Positions 35,943-47,561 of a DNA stretch of 64,000 bases are shown here, piece after piece. The stretch lies in assembly GCF_008831285.2 (NCBI RefSeq), contig NC_045142.1, forward strand, positions 18,105,354-18,169,353, in the 5' to 3' direction. Position 1 is the first letter of the stretch, and each line of letters begins with the position of its first letter. The notes under the pieces were generated by a model, which was not told where the DNA came from, ran no database searches, and saw nothing but the letters and a program-made list of their open reading frames with translations. This stretch comes from Nymphaea colorata (Eukaryota; Streptophyta; Magnoliopsida; Nymphaeales; Nymphaeaceae). Position numbers and translations under genes: made by a program.

Positions 35943-38625
35943 CCCGCAGACTTTTTTGAGAGCCGTTAGGGCTCTCTCGTTCCCCTCGGTCGAAGCGCCG
36001 ATTCCCTCTCCTCTCTCGCTCTCTCGTTCTTCTTCTTTCTCGCTGCCTCTCCTCTCTGGCTCTCTCGTTCCTCTCCTCTCTCGCTGCTCTCTCGCTCTCT
36101 CCTTCCTCTCCTCTCTCGCTCCCCCTCCTTCCTCTCCTCTTTCCCCAACGTCGCCGGCTTGCAGCCCCAGGTGAGCCCTATGCGTCTCTCTCTCGCTCTC
36201 TCACACACGTTCTGTCAATAACCCATCTCTCTCTCTTCACACGCAGGCCTTCAGGCACCATCTTCAACAGGAAATTTGGGTTTATTCCTCTTGGCTGCTC
36301 CTTTACTCAGGTATGCCTCTCACGATTCCCTTTTTTTTCACTTCTATCATGCTCTGTTTGGCGGGTACCATGGCTTCATGCTCCTCTGTTTTCTCTCTCT
36401 TTTCCCCTTCGCTGAAACTTTACCATGCAAAAAACTTCCTGTGCATGAAACGCAGCCTTATTATTGAAGGCAAAAATAACAATGTATTTTTTTTTTCTGA
36501 AGCCATCTCTAATGTAATACAGCAACTGGTTCTTCCTTTAGTTGGAAAATGCAGTATTTCACCATATCATTTCTGATATTTGTCGCATAGGAACTGCTTT
36601 TTCAAGCTGTCATATTGTCACCACAAGTTAATAGATTTTCCCAGCATTAAATGACGTGCTTATTATCAAGTGAACTGTCTAGACCACCATCATCATGTTG
36701 CTAAATTTGAAAGCATGATCTGCTGGTATAGTCAGGCATATACATGTATTGCGTCATTCGGTAGATTTGATAGTCCATGTATAGTCAGGCATATACAGTA
36801 ATATGTCATCCGTCAATGGTATTATCCATAAATTTGATAGTCCATGTTTCACTAAAAAAAAGTTGTCATGCAACATACAGCACTAAACTCACATGAACAA
36901 TTGTGACCAACAGAACCTTACAGAGTCTTGTTTTGTATATTTTTCTCTATTTCTAATTTGTCGTGGTATGTAATTCGGCTCAAAAAAATTTAACCAAAAT
37001 TCATATATCACTGGCCAGTTTATGCTGTTCCTGTAGCAGAATTTAGATAGGGACAATATCAAACTTGGGGATGATGTTGATATTGCTTGCAGCAAAGGCA
37101 GTCTCGTTGAATTTTGAGGTCTACCAGAGTTTTTTCTCACTTAGTCTATTGATTGTTGATGAATGCTCTTGGTTGGAAAACAAAAAATTGTGAATTATCT
37201 TGCAGCCAGCAGTTAATTTTTTTTAGAAAAAAACTCTGATGAGCTTATTCTTGTGCAGATATGTCCATTCTGCCTAGTGGACAGTGAAAGGGATTTTATG
37301 TCTGTCACCAAGCGATATCCCATGCTGGCAGTTTCTCCAGAATTCTGTAAGATAATCTTCTTGCTAGAATGATTTTTTAACATATTTCGCTACAAATGTA
37401 CATGCATTGCAAGTTGGTATTGCAACTGGAATTCTAATGAAATTGGTATATAATACCTTAATATTTATAATACTGGAATTGCATAGTCTGTTTGCTGTTC
37501 GTACTTGGTTCATTATGACACCCAAACCCTGGCATGTGGAAAGTTGACTCTTGAAATTAATCATTAATGCTTAATCTGGTCAGCATTACTCTGTTATATT
37601 CTTATTAATAAAGTTTGTATTTTAATTTAATTGCTTTAACACTTTCTAGATTTCATGACTTGTTAGATTTAAATCAACATAGTTATGTTAGCAAATTGCT
37701 TGATGATTGTTTTCTGTGTTTTACAGCTTTTCTATATATATGTGTGTGTGTGTGTGTGTGTGCGCTGTATACATAAATATTTAATTGTAATACATACATG
37801 GTGTTATCATGTTATGTTATATGTGTTACATAGACTATGTAGATGGTATTAGTTATCTTATAAACGTTTATATACAATATACATGATTGCAGTAACCTGT
37901 TATCTTGTTAGCTTTATATTTTCATACGTTATCTATACATGTTAAATTTTTATATTTGCATACTTCATCTATATAAATATTTTCAATGAGTTTATAAATT
38001 ATAACGTTATCACATTTTACATTGTAAAATTGTATTGTTGTTAAATTTGGATATTCAATTTTGAAGGTAAAGTTCAGACTGCATTCCTTTGATTTGTTAT
38101 TTGCTACTTGATAAATTGATAAATTTGTTGATATATATATATATATATATAGACACACACCCTGCACTGGGCCCTCCACCCATTTGGCATGGGCTAAAAT
38201 CTTTTCCCTTCCTCTCTCTTTCCACCACCATCTTCTTCTTGCTATCCTCCAGTGCACTTTTCTTGTTTTCCTTTTGCTTTTTTGTGTATTTGTTTAGGAG
38301 TATTTTTCCTCTTCTTGATTTGCCTGTGAAATTCTTTGTCTTTCGTGAAAAAGCTTGTGGTGGTTCTAGGATTCTTTTTGAGGGAGTCATAGATCTTTTT
38401 GTCCCCTTATTCATAATCTTCGCCAGTGTCTTCTTCTTCTTACATTTTGATTGTCCTCGTTTGGGTGTTTTCATCCACTTTTTCTTTATTCTTTACAGGA
38501 TTATTCTGTTTATATTGAATTGATTCTGATGTAATGTTCTCATTGAAAAATAGATAGTTAGGGAGGCAAGGAGGCTTCACAAGAAGAAAGCAAAGGGACT
38601 GAGGCTTGAGCGAGAGGGATAAGAG

Positions 38626-39698
38626 ATGTTGAAGTTTTTGTCGAAGGTGAAGATCGAGTTCAATGCATTTGACACAAGAACGGCAGCATGCATGGAGTTC
38701 CTGGCACAGTGTAATGCTCGCAAGGCGAAGGAGTCCAATCCCACCTGCCAGCTGATCGTCAAGCGCCGCACCGACGACCACCCACCTCAGATCACTGTCA
38801 CCTACGTCAATGGCATTGAGGAGGTGATTGATGCCACTTCCACCACCGCCCAGGCCATTCGCCAAGGCATCCTCGAAAAGGGTCAGATGCTCGAGACTGA
38901 GCAGACTTTCCGTGAGGCTGGTGAGCAATGGCCTGTTCTCATCCCTGAGGCTGAGCTTCACAAACCTGCCCCTGGCACTAAGGTTCGCTCTTATTGTTCT
39001 TGTTTTGTGCCCTGTCGTAGCTTATCCCTTTTTTCCTCCTCTCTTACTGGGCATTTGTTTCCAGGCATTTTGTTGAACAATCAATAGTTGTCCGATGGTT
39101 TTCTTGCATCCTTTCATATCATCTTTAGATAGTCCTTCTACATGTATATAATTCTTAATGGTAAGTTGGTCTCTTCTACTCTTTGATATCATGTTCAAAT
39201 CCTTATCTTGTCACCTCCATTTTATTAACGTCTATTTTTCAAAGGTTAATGGTGTTCTCGTTGTTGAACGGCGCCTCCGTACTTCCACCTTAATACAAAC
39301 TATGGCATGCAAGCTTCTGGTGTTAAAATGATGCTAAACTTCAACAATGAAAAAATTGTAATTGTTTGGATATTGAACGACTGGCTGGTGTATGGTGACT
39401 GTTTTTGGTAGTCTTTAATTAGTTCAGTGTGCATCTCTGGATTCGATTTGGAGATCATGCCTGCTTTCTCCTTCTTGATGTCAAATTTATCACTTCTGAT
39501 AAATTATGTTGATGAAGCTCCTCCTTCTTCTTCTTCTTCTTCTTCTTAGGCGTGAATGGTTACTGTTTCATGAATATCACATATTAGTTTGTATGCTTTC
39601 CAAGAAAAGGATAGTTATTAGTCTTCATTAGAAATTCGTACCTTATAGTGATCATATCATGTGCCCATTTGCAGCCACGGAAAGCATTGGAGAAGTAA
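38626..39698 (+). CDS. Mitochondrial large-subunit ribosomal protein mL53
   Basis: Two coding exons, 38626-38982 (119 codons) and 39675-39698 (seven codons plus TAA), joined in phase 0 across AAG/GTTCGC and TTTGCAG/CCACGG, give 126 residues. The sequence MLKFLSKVKIEFNAFDTRTA...CMEFLAQCNARKAKESNP...VKRRTDDHPPQITVTYVNG is the conserved plant form of the MRP-L53 family, a small thioredoxin-fold protein of the mitochondrial large ribosomal subunit. The end PRKALEK is basic and typical. No classical long presequence is present; the N terminus is itself weakly basic and amphipathic. The start is the first ATG after the last predicted leader acceptor. Codon use of exon 1 is GC-richer than its introns. 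Confidence 0.9.
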
Positions 39699-41265
39699 AG
39701 GGTTTTGATGATGCTCACGGAGAAGTTTATGCTTGGTCTCTGACTAGGCCCTTCATCAGCGAACTGGAATTCTGTAATAATTTTCCATGCTTGAGAATTA
39801 AGAGCTGAAGCCTCACTTGTTCCTCTTTCAAGGTATGTTTATTGTAGGGAGGTGAGAGCAGAAGAAGAATGTATGCATTGCTCCCGTGCCTTAACGTTTT
39901 GCCAAAAAATTGCTTTTGGATATGCTTTTCATTTGAAGTATTGACTGGAAATTGATCTCCGTTGGCGTCATTTTTGCTACTTGTGCTTCATTCAGATATC
40001 CATATAATGAGTGATAAAATCGCAAGACAATTTGGTATCAGGCCGCCGTTTTGCTGCCCTTTTGGTTGTGGATATGCCATTTACTTCATTCTGCTATTGT
40101 TTGTCAGGTTATTCTATTGTGGACTCAGAATGTGCATGTGTCCCCAGCATTTGCTTCATTTAATGATATGCATATAATGAGGCTGCTTGTCTCACATATA
40201 GAGCAAGGGAAGAGGTAGAGCTGTCTCTTATGAAACATTCTCACACATAGGTGTGGGTATGACTCTCCCTCTCTCTCTCTCGTGGATATACATCAGATCC
40301 TTGTATACCAGATCAGTGAGAATCATCTGAGTTATCGTTAAGTATATCAAATTGTAGAGATTAAGTTGAAATGCAGAAGCCAGGTTATTTTTCAAGAGAC
40401 GAAAGTACCCTCAAATGAGGCAAATATTTCGTTTAAGGAAACTTTCTTTTTCCTCTTTCGCCCTCTTTTGAGGGTACTTTGGTTTCTTGAAAAAATAGCT
40501 TTGCTTCCTTTCATATTTTCAACTTAATCTCTGTTCTGCGTAGAATCCACAGTTAATCTAATATATAAAGGTCAGCTTGTGTGTGTGTGAATATATATAT
40601 ATATATATATATAATATCTACAAAAAAAGACCAAATCAAAATGAAAACGCAAGGGAAAATTGAAAATTAAAGTAAAAATTGAAGGGAAACATAGGTCTGT
40701 TCTCCCTTTTATATGTTTGGAAGCTTAAGTTGTTGGGTTTTAAAACACAGGCGGTATCCACGGGTAACCCATGTACGGGCAATATAGAATAAGTAATATT
40801 AAAAATATATGGATTGGTATATAAGCTGTATGATTAGTGTGATCGATAAATCATAGTGTACTTAATTTTTTGTAAGTTAGATATAGAAATTGTTGCTTCA
40901 CTATTTTAAAATGTACCTTCACATGGGACATACTACAATCTAGATTAAGTTGATCAAATGACTCATAATTAGTTCACATATCTTGCACATAGACCTATAT
41001 ATATCATGGAATTGTAGAAAATAATGAATACAATCATTTTGTACAATTCAAGTTAATTACTTTTGACTCGTAGTTCACTTGAGAAGGTGAATTGAAGCTG
41101 TAAATCCGAACACAATTGAGTGGAAATCCGAACACGGCGTTTTTTATCTTTGTTTGGTTCGGTTAGTTTGGCAGTCGAATGGGCAATACAGCGAATGAGT
41201 TTATGGTTCCAATAATCAGCAACGCTACCAGCAATATCATTACAAGCAACAACAATGACGTGTAT
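39699..41265. other. 3' region of mL53 and spacer
   Basis: The mL53 3' UTR lies in the first few hundred bases. After that comes AT-rich spacer with a foldback element (40356-40533) and a (TA)n tract near 40591-40612. No gene seen. Confidence 0.6.
40356..40533. mobile_element. Foldback MITE of about 178 bp
   Basis: The two halves are imperfect reverse complements along most of their length. agagattaagttgaaa at the left matches tttcaacttaatctct at the right, and gaaagtaccctcaaatgagg matches cctcttttgagggtactttgg nearer the centre. There is no coding capacity. The hairpin plan is that of a MITE or a small-RNA precursor-like foldback. No clear target duplication was found. Confidence 0.75.
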
Positions 41266-41270
41266 GTAGC

Positions 41271-41424
41271 AGGGGTGGAGCCAGAAAATTCTAATTAAAG
41301 GGACATTAAGTATAAAATTTTAAATTTTTAAGGGGCATGAAAAATAACTCAGAAATATCAACGTAAAAATAATTTTTGGGGTCCGTGTGGACAATTATCC
41401 AAAGGTATTCCACACCTGCCCCTG
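41271..41424. mobile_element. Short TIR element of the AGGGGTGGAGCC family, copy 1
   Basis: Starts aggggtggagccag and ends cacctgcccctg. The interior is AT-rich (taaaattttaaatttttaagggg...). Relatives occur at 60483, 62692-62851 and 63601-63749, with an end fragment near 11520. The flanks share tgtag but no clean target duplication. Confidence 0.55.
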
Positions 41425-41639
41425 ATTTGTAGTGCATGGGCAGCATGATACGTGACAATGTTATCGTCTTGTTTATGATATTAATTCCTTCCCCTTTATA
41501 AACCTTAAATGGGAAAAATCTTGCTATATAGGTAATGCACTCTATGGCATCAACGTCTGAAATTAGCCACTTGTTTTCTTGAGGAAACCGAAAGAAAGAG
41601 AGAGAGAGAGTCGATAAAATGGGAATATATAACAAAATT

Positions 41640-42330
41640 TGAGGACAAGAGGTTCCCTAAATATAAAAACAATCCGCAAAGAACAAAATTACGCAAGCAG
41701 GAGGAACAAATAAACAATACAATGCACAGAAAAATAAGAGAGAAGAAGAAAGACGAAACGGCACAGTCACCCAACCGCAGTCAGGCGGCGGCGCTTTATC
41801 CGAATGGCGAACTGGATACCCCCTTGCACAAGACGAACCACAGAATCTGGTGAAGAGAAGGTGCCCCTGAAGACCCTGTTGTTGCGCTCCACCCAAATGC
41901 GCCACCAAGCTGAAATGAGCCACGGCCTCCAGACATGACCCCAAGAAGCAGTCAGGTGGGAGGAAGGACAAAAGAGGAAGAAAAGACGAATGGATGGTGG
42001 GTTTGAAAGATTACTAACAAGGGAAGGCCAAGTAGAAACAAGGACACTAAAGAAAAAATGGCAAGAAGTAAAAAGGTGGACCCTAAACTCAGTCGCAACA
42101 AGACATAAGGGACACTGGTTAGCCAAACTGATGCCAAGACGCTGTAGGTGATCAAAAGTGTTGATATGGCCAGTCAGAAGAAACCAGACAAAAGCAATGG
42201 CTCGAGGAGATGGGCCAGGAGACCAAAGAGACCGAGGGGGAATGACGCGACAAAGAGACCAAAGGAAGAGAGAGAGAGAGAGAGAGAGAGCCCACCCCCC
42301 AGAAAAAAAAAGAGGTGGATAACACATTTA
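41640..42330 (-). pseudogene. 3' fragment of a LINE (non-LTR retrotransposon), RT zinc-binding region
   Basis: A 186-codon open stretch (41767-42327) on the - strand encodes the zf-RVT-type tail that follows reverse transcriptase in plant LINEs: W-x-LLTGHINTFDHLQ, then GISLANQCPLC...HLFTSCHFF (the Cys/His pairs), then WRIWVERNNRVFRGT near the C terminus. The RT and endonuclease domains are missing, so this is a 5'-truncated copy. No poly(A) tail is obvious at the low-coordinate end. The (GA)n tract at 42270-42290 lies at the other edge. Confidence 0.75.
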
Positions 42331-42947
42331 TTTGTAAGCATTATTCTGTACAAACCGAAATAAGCTTGATTTAGAGATGCCTATCAATCAGATTCATATT
42401 AGTAACCAATTATTGAACTGTTTTTAAATAAGTTGGTCACCAAAAAAAAAAAATTAACTTCAAGCTTAAAAAATGAGATCAAATTTAGTTTTTAAGAAAT
42501 GACATCCTATTGGATTGGATTTCAGTTCATTTTCAAATAAATATTAGACCGAATGATAAACATCAATATCGCCAGTTAAATTTTTCTTTGTCTAATACCG
42601 ATACACTTTCAAAGTTAGTTTTTAACATCCAAGTTGGATTTTGGATCGGATGCAATTATGAGATTAGAAGTCGTATTTTGTTATGATAAACTTTTTTCAT
42701 CGCATTCAAATCTAAATATATAAACATTTGATAAACCGACTATAATGAAGGGAACATCTTCCCACGGTTCCCGTTTCTTAAAATTATGTATCTTCATATA
42801 CTTCTACATCCTAGCCAAGCACTTACAAGCAATAGCATATTTTGATATTCATGTGATATGCTCCTCCAATATGTAACACTACAAGCAACAGTGCCCTAGA
42901 CATTTGGCCATTAACTGCAAATGGGCTGAAAATGGCGACATCAAGTT

Positions 42948-43315
42948 GCTGATATGCTGAAAATGGAAGAACACCAAGTCGCTGCTAATGGGCTGAAAAC
43001 GGCGATACCTTCCTGAACTGCAGAAGACCAAGAAAGGAGAAAATAAAGATTTTGTTCAAAATTAACAAGCTCTCAGGCTCATCTAAAAGAAATAGAGAAT
43101 CTAAACACAAAATTTAATTAATGATGATAAGGTGCTGATGATATGCTGAAAATGGTGACGCCAAGTTTGCTGCAGATGGGGAGAAAACAGTGCCAACTTG
43201 TTGAACACAGAAGACCAAGAAACAAGAGACAATAAAGATTTCGTTCAAAAATAACAAGCTCTCTCATGCTCATCTAAAAAAAGAATCACAAACAAAATAC
43301 TTAATTAATGGTGAC
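42948..43315. repeat. Tandem duplication of about 185 bp
   Basis: Copies begin near 42948 (gctgatatgctgaaaatgg) and 43133 (gctgatgatatgctgaaaat). Both contain agaagaccaagaaa, aataaagatt, ttcaaaa..aacaagctctc and tgctcatctaaaa. The start of each also repeats the shorter phrase atgggctgaaaa. Diverged, non-coding. Confidence 0.8.
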
Positions 43316-43479
43316 ACCATGGCATGTTGTAAAAAGCATATCATAAGCCGTATAGGTCTGGCTTTAAGATATGTTGTATTGTAAAATATCCTAGCTTAAC
43401 TGTATAGTATTTAAAAATAATAATCAGAAAAAATAGAAAAAAATTCTAAAAAAATCATAAAAAAATAAGTAAAAATTAA

Positions 43480-43612
43480 CTTATCGTAACTGTATCATAC
43501 GATACGGTGCTTGTATCGTAACCCTACGATACAAGTGGTATATCATATCGCATTTTTGAAACGCGACGATATGTATCGTACGATGCGGCCTCGTGTCGTA
43601 AGATACATACAA
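43480..43612. repeat. GATACG-rich repeat patch
   Basis: Dense alternation of cgatac/gtatcg words (atcatacgatacggtgcttgt, acgatatgtatcgtacgatg) makes several overlapping palindromes. The same vocabulary appears at the ends of the Mutator-like element at 18548, but no clear termini are seen. It abuts the 3' side of the gene relic at 43627. Confidence 0.4.
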
Positions 43613-43626
43613 CACTATATTCATAC

Positions 43627-44030
43627 CTGCACAACCCGAGCAAGTCCATGACTTGGTAAAGGCCGCTTGATGGCCTGGAAAAGGATTTTCTGCAAACACA
43701 TTGCAGAAAAATTTCCAGTTGAAAGTGAATAGGAAAAGTTTTGAGTGGAAATAAAAATTTCCTTGCCAAAACCATAAGCGAGAAAAGCATCCGCAACACC
43801 AACCATTGCTTGATCTCCGTACAAACTACAAACAGCAGAAAAGGAGGATCAAATTACAAAAGGATTGCACTCTCAATTAAAAAATAAGCAATATATGACC
43901 ACAAGAGTATGTTCCGTGCATGTCTTCTGCCATCAATGTTCAGCAAAGAGAAAGCTTACCAGACTGTGCAACAAGAATAATCTCTTGAATGCTTGGACAT
44001 TTGTCTGGTCTCCATCTAACGCTACACAGC
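43627..44030 (-). pseudogene. Two-exon relic of an unidentified protein-coding gene
   Basis: On the - strand, 43960-44030 (flanked by ttcag and CTG/GTAAGC) reads SVRWRPDKCPSIQEIILVAQ followed by SG. 43627-43825 (flanked by tttgtag and CAG/GTATGA) reads YGDQAMVGVADAFLAYGFGK and continues open to ARVVQ. Both look like genuine conserved exons with good splice sites, but their reading phases disagree by one base: the acceptor side reads tagTTTGTAC where one more G would join SG to LYGDQ in frame. No further exon was found on either side, and a repeat patch and a LINE fragment follow. I do not recognise the family. A functional gene with another exon structure is possible but less likely. Confidence 0.5.
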
Positions 44031-44185
44031 CTGAATAAGTCCCGGCGAGATAAAGTTGATAAAACACTCAAAACAAGTAATATATAGGTAATATTTAAGC
44101 ACACAAGTATGTTCATGTGCATGTCTCTTCTGCATCAGTGTTCTGCAAAGAGAAAGCTGATCAGACAATGAGTGATGAGAATAAT
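43917..44185. repeat. Diverged tandem duplication of about 200 bp at the relic's upstream exon
   Basis: The stretch aagtatgtt...gcatgtcttctgcc...ttcagcaaagagaaagct near 43907-43975 recurs as aagtatgttcatgtgcatgtctcttctgc...ttctgcaaagagaaagct near 44104-44180. The unit includes the donor side of the first relic exon. Confidence 0.6.
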
Positions 44186-44439
44186 AACTAGTTGCACAAC
44201 TGGCTTTCAAGACTATTATATGTTTCAAGTTCCAGGTCCAGTAGACATGCAACAATATGGTGGAAGAATGAACCGGTTGGCATGGGCCACAAAACTCCAG
44301 GTTACATAGGCAAGCAGTACAGCTTTCTTAGTGATCCCATGATTATAACATCCTTGGGGTTACACACGTCTAAGACATTCTTTTTCTCAATAAAGCTGGT
44401 GGAAATCAGTAGAAGATTACACACACATCATCAATAATT

Positions 44440-45200
44440 AAGCTGTAATGACATACATGTATACTTTAGCAGCCACTTGATATACCTAAATACTAAGTAC
44501 CTGTAAAAGAAATCTCTCTCCCCCCCCCCCCTCTGCACACACACACACAAAGACATATACATAAACTCTTTCAATCTCTCTTAAAAGGACGATCAGCCAT
44601 GCCACATAGGTATGGGTGCAGCAGGTACACATAAATTCATTGCGTATATTTATGAAAATATATCACTGAACAAAAAAAAATACTAAAATATATGCAAAAG
44701 GTACAAACATACTAAAATATACCCCAAAAAAAAAAAAAATTAAGGCTGCCATGTCGAAGCCCACAATCGTGTCGACACGAGTACTTGGCCTTTTTAGCCG
44801 TACCCATGTTTCATAGGCAATCAGACAGCCCAGATTGGCTGACCAACTGCCTGCTGATCAGCTGAAGTCAGAAAGCATAAATCGTACACACACACATATA
44901 TATGTCTATATACATATGCTGCAATTAGCATCTTCAGCTAGAATGTCCAGTTATTACCATGATATACTAAACTCTACTTAGCAGTGTTATTTGCTTGTGT
45001 TATTTGTTTTTCATCCTGCTTGTAATTTAATTGCAATTTCTTGGAACTATTTTTGCATTCAATTGTGATGCAACTGCTCTCTCTCTCTCTCTCTCCCCGA
45101 CGTTCGATTGACACCTAACAGCAAGTTGGTCCCCTGTAGCACACGCTCAACTGTTGCTTTATAATTCGGCACCTTCACTTTGGTTCGTATTGAACATCCT
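44440..45200. other. Gene-free stretch with transposon end signals
   Basis: Holds a C-run (44518-44531), (CA)n at 44537-44549, and a stretch from 44597 (gccatgccacataggtatgg) to 44815 (gccgtacccatgtttcatagg) whose ends are loosely inverted and whose words recall the Mutator-like element at 18548. A (CT)n tract lies at 45077-45095. No gene seen. Confidence 0.4.
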
Positions 45201-45206
45201 AGTTAA

Positions 45207-45521
45207 CTTCTTGAAGCAGAAAACTATCCCTCTCCACTCTTGGTCCCTGAAGCAAAGGATGAAACAATCACAGAAGATGACAACCTTATGCAACAGGAAA
45301 TCAAATTCATCCAATTTAACATTGTAGAGGATGAAACTCATCCAAAGTTGGCTCCTGCTACAGAAAAGAAAGTAGCACTGCTTGTCGAAGCCTTTGAAAT
45401 GATTATGCAGCTGCCAAAGTGCAAAAAACACATGCACCATTCTGCAATGAGCTTACTCATGTTAGAAGTGTTCAATATTGCAGTTAATCGTCAAGGTACA
45501 GTGTCCTTTATGAAGGATTAG
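45207..45521 (+). pseudogene. Fragment of a plant calmodulin-binding-domain protein
   Basis: An open stretch of about 105 codons between in-frame stops contains QQEIKFIQFNIVEDE and then PKLAPATEKKVALLVEAFEM, resembling the C-terminal calmodulin-binding domain (CaM_binding, Pfam PF07839) of large plant calmodulin-binding proteins, where a basic VALLVEAFE helix binds calmodulin. Family members are several hundred residues long; no other part is visible nearby, and the frame has no ATG before the domain (only TTG). It is therefore a displaced or decayed terminal exon. The tail after KCKKHMHHS is not conserved-looking. Confidence 0.5.
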
Positions 45522-47561
45522 TATCTTCTTTGTAGCACTATGTAGCTTAAATTGCAATTTCTAGGTGGGAAGATGCAGCAAATGAAGTACTGTGAATATT
45601 TAATAAAGACGATTTCAGAAGAGGGACACATTTAGGTCATTGCTTCTGAGGAAAATTACTCAAGTGTGCATACTGGTTACAAGTTCTTAATATTGGATAC
45701 ATGATGCCATCCATAAGTATTCACTTGTAGTTTTTTGGCTGCTAAGGAAAGAAAGAGTATACAGTTGCAAAATATGCTCAATAAAGACCTTTGCTTGCTG
45801 GTACAAAGATTGGGGCTTTGATCTTACTTGTGGTTGTGACATCCTGATCACATCAAGGCCTGGGTTACACACAGGAAATGCACTATTATCAATAGTAACA
45901 CAGAAGCATTTTGTTAGTAGCAGAATAAAAGTTTCAGTAATGTGGCTTCCGGCAGCACTGCAATGCAGACTGTTAGTAACGGCATTTAGTAACACAATCC
46001 ACATTGGTAAATGTCATTTTTGTTATAGTAATCAATTTGCAGATTCAATTTTTTTATCAGTGTTAATCATCTCTGTCTGATCAGGAAACTATCACAGAAT
46101 TCAAGTCCTCTGATAAAGGGTGACGAGTCAGAGACCAACCATAAACTTGTCCTCGAGCACAATCAAGACCCTTTACTTTTTCATTGCTTTCAGTGGCTGC
46201 ACATAAACACATGATATGATCACTATAAGATGCAAGTTTCTAATGAAAACAAATTACCATCCTTTTATTGGAAAGCGTACAAACTAATGGTGACATTCAT
46301 GAAATGATGAAAAGGAGGAGCTTTACCAATGTCATTCGTCAAAAGTGATAAATTTAACGTTAAATGGTGAAAGAGAAAACAAACATGATCTCCAAATCAA
46401 ATACAGAGATGCAGACTAAGCTAATTAAAGACTACCAAAAGACAGCCACCACCAGAAACAGCCTCAGATATTCTTGTGTGGTCTAGGCAGCATGGCTTCC
46501 AAGTGTAGCAGCAGCTAAGATCTTATATTAGCAGACTACTTCCAAGTGTAGCAGCAGCTAAGATTTTATATTAGCAGACTATGTAGTAAAGGAGATGGCC
46601 CAATGTGTTTAGGAAAAAAGCAAGTTCAAACTGAATGAGGCAGAACAGAAGCATATAGCTACACAAGGCCATTCCTGTAGAATAATGTCCACCTCACTTA
46701 ACTTCAGAACTTAGATTTCAAATGAGAAACAGATGGCAATGTCTTATTAGTTTCACTGTAGCAACTACCGTCAAACTAATCAAAGATTCAAAACAGCTTA
46801 GGACACTATGAACTCTATCTGTGAAGCAACTTCTTGGTTCCCTGATGCCAGAACTAATTTGTCTATAAAAAAAATTCCCTGTGGCTAACAGAATTCATCA
46901 ACCACGTCCCACAGCAGATGCATATAAATTCCATTCAAGGCCTTCCACTAACTCGAAGTCGAATCATTTCAAGGTCCTTATGTCCACACAGTAAAAGCAT
47001 TAAGAGCGAGAACTTGCCAACCTCAGTAACATTCACCACATGCAAATTCCAAAATATTGCAGAGAACTATCACATAGTTGAAATATTATAGCAGATTAAT
47101 CTAGATTAATCATTAATGCACTAGGCAATAGAAACAATAACAAGAAACAACATTCACAATAATTGACAATCAGAATTTCCACTATAGCCTCTAGTTGGTG
47201 CTGATAAAGACCAAGATTAGAAGGGGAAAAAAAAGCAAAGATCACAGGACACAACATAATCGACGAGATGTGATGTGGGCACTGTGTACTGCTTCTCATT
47301 TGTGCTTGTAAATATTATGTTAGCAGTGTAAAGTAAAATATCATAAAGAACCGTACAACTTTGGTGACTAGGACATCACGCACCATCAGAAATTTCACAA
47401 AAAAAAAAGTTTTATTAAATTCACCTCTTTCTTGGCATTGACATGAAACTATCTCCAATTGAGAATCTTTAACACAACAAAATGAGTGTCGGAAGAACCC
47501 ACAACAAAGAAGCAGTTTGATGCCATGGATTTCAAAAAGTAACACCAACTTCCAAGCTGCA
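45522..47561. other. Spacer downstream of the PPR gene
   Basis: No gene recognised. It contains a 43-bp tandem duplication at 46496-46581. The 3' UTR of the - strand PPR gene lies in the last few hundred bases (below 47562). Confidence 0.6.
46496..46581. repeat. 43-bp tandem duplication
   Basis: Copies 46496-46538 and 46539-46581 (cttccaagtgtagcagcagc...attagcagacta) differ at about one base, so the duplication is recent. Confidence 0.92.

Larger units (their letters stand above)
34690..38625 (+). other. Probable multi-exon untranslated leader of the mL53 gene
   Basis: Non-coding, exon-like pieces precede the mL53 ATG. A donor CAG/GTATGT follows 34771. A second GC/CT-rich leader ends CAG/GTGAGC after 36170. 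A 64-base exon-like piece at 36247-36310 has cgcag on the left and cag/gtatgc on the right. A second piece at 37259-37346 (gtgcag / tct/gtaaga) includes an 8-codon upstream frame. The last acceptor is near 38553, before the coding exon. CT-rich stretches near 34800, 35530 and 36000 are typical of plant leaders and suggest two alternative first exons. Linkage of these pieces is inferred from splice-site quality only; no transcript is available. Confidence 0.4.

Noticed and set aside
35275-36208. Long Ser/Leu- and Arg/Glu-rich frames on both strands
   Set aside because: They arise from (CT)n/(GA)n leader repeats and the 66-bp duplication, with no protein-like composition.
38440-38961. 173-codon - strand frame
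   Set aside because: Antisense of the mL53 coding exon and its flank.
41767-42327. A host gene encoding a 186-residue protein
   Set aside because: The Cys/His pattern and WERNNRVF motif are those of the LINE reverse-transcriptase zinc-binding tail, and the rest of the element is missing.
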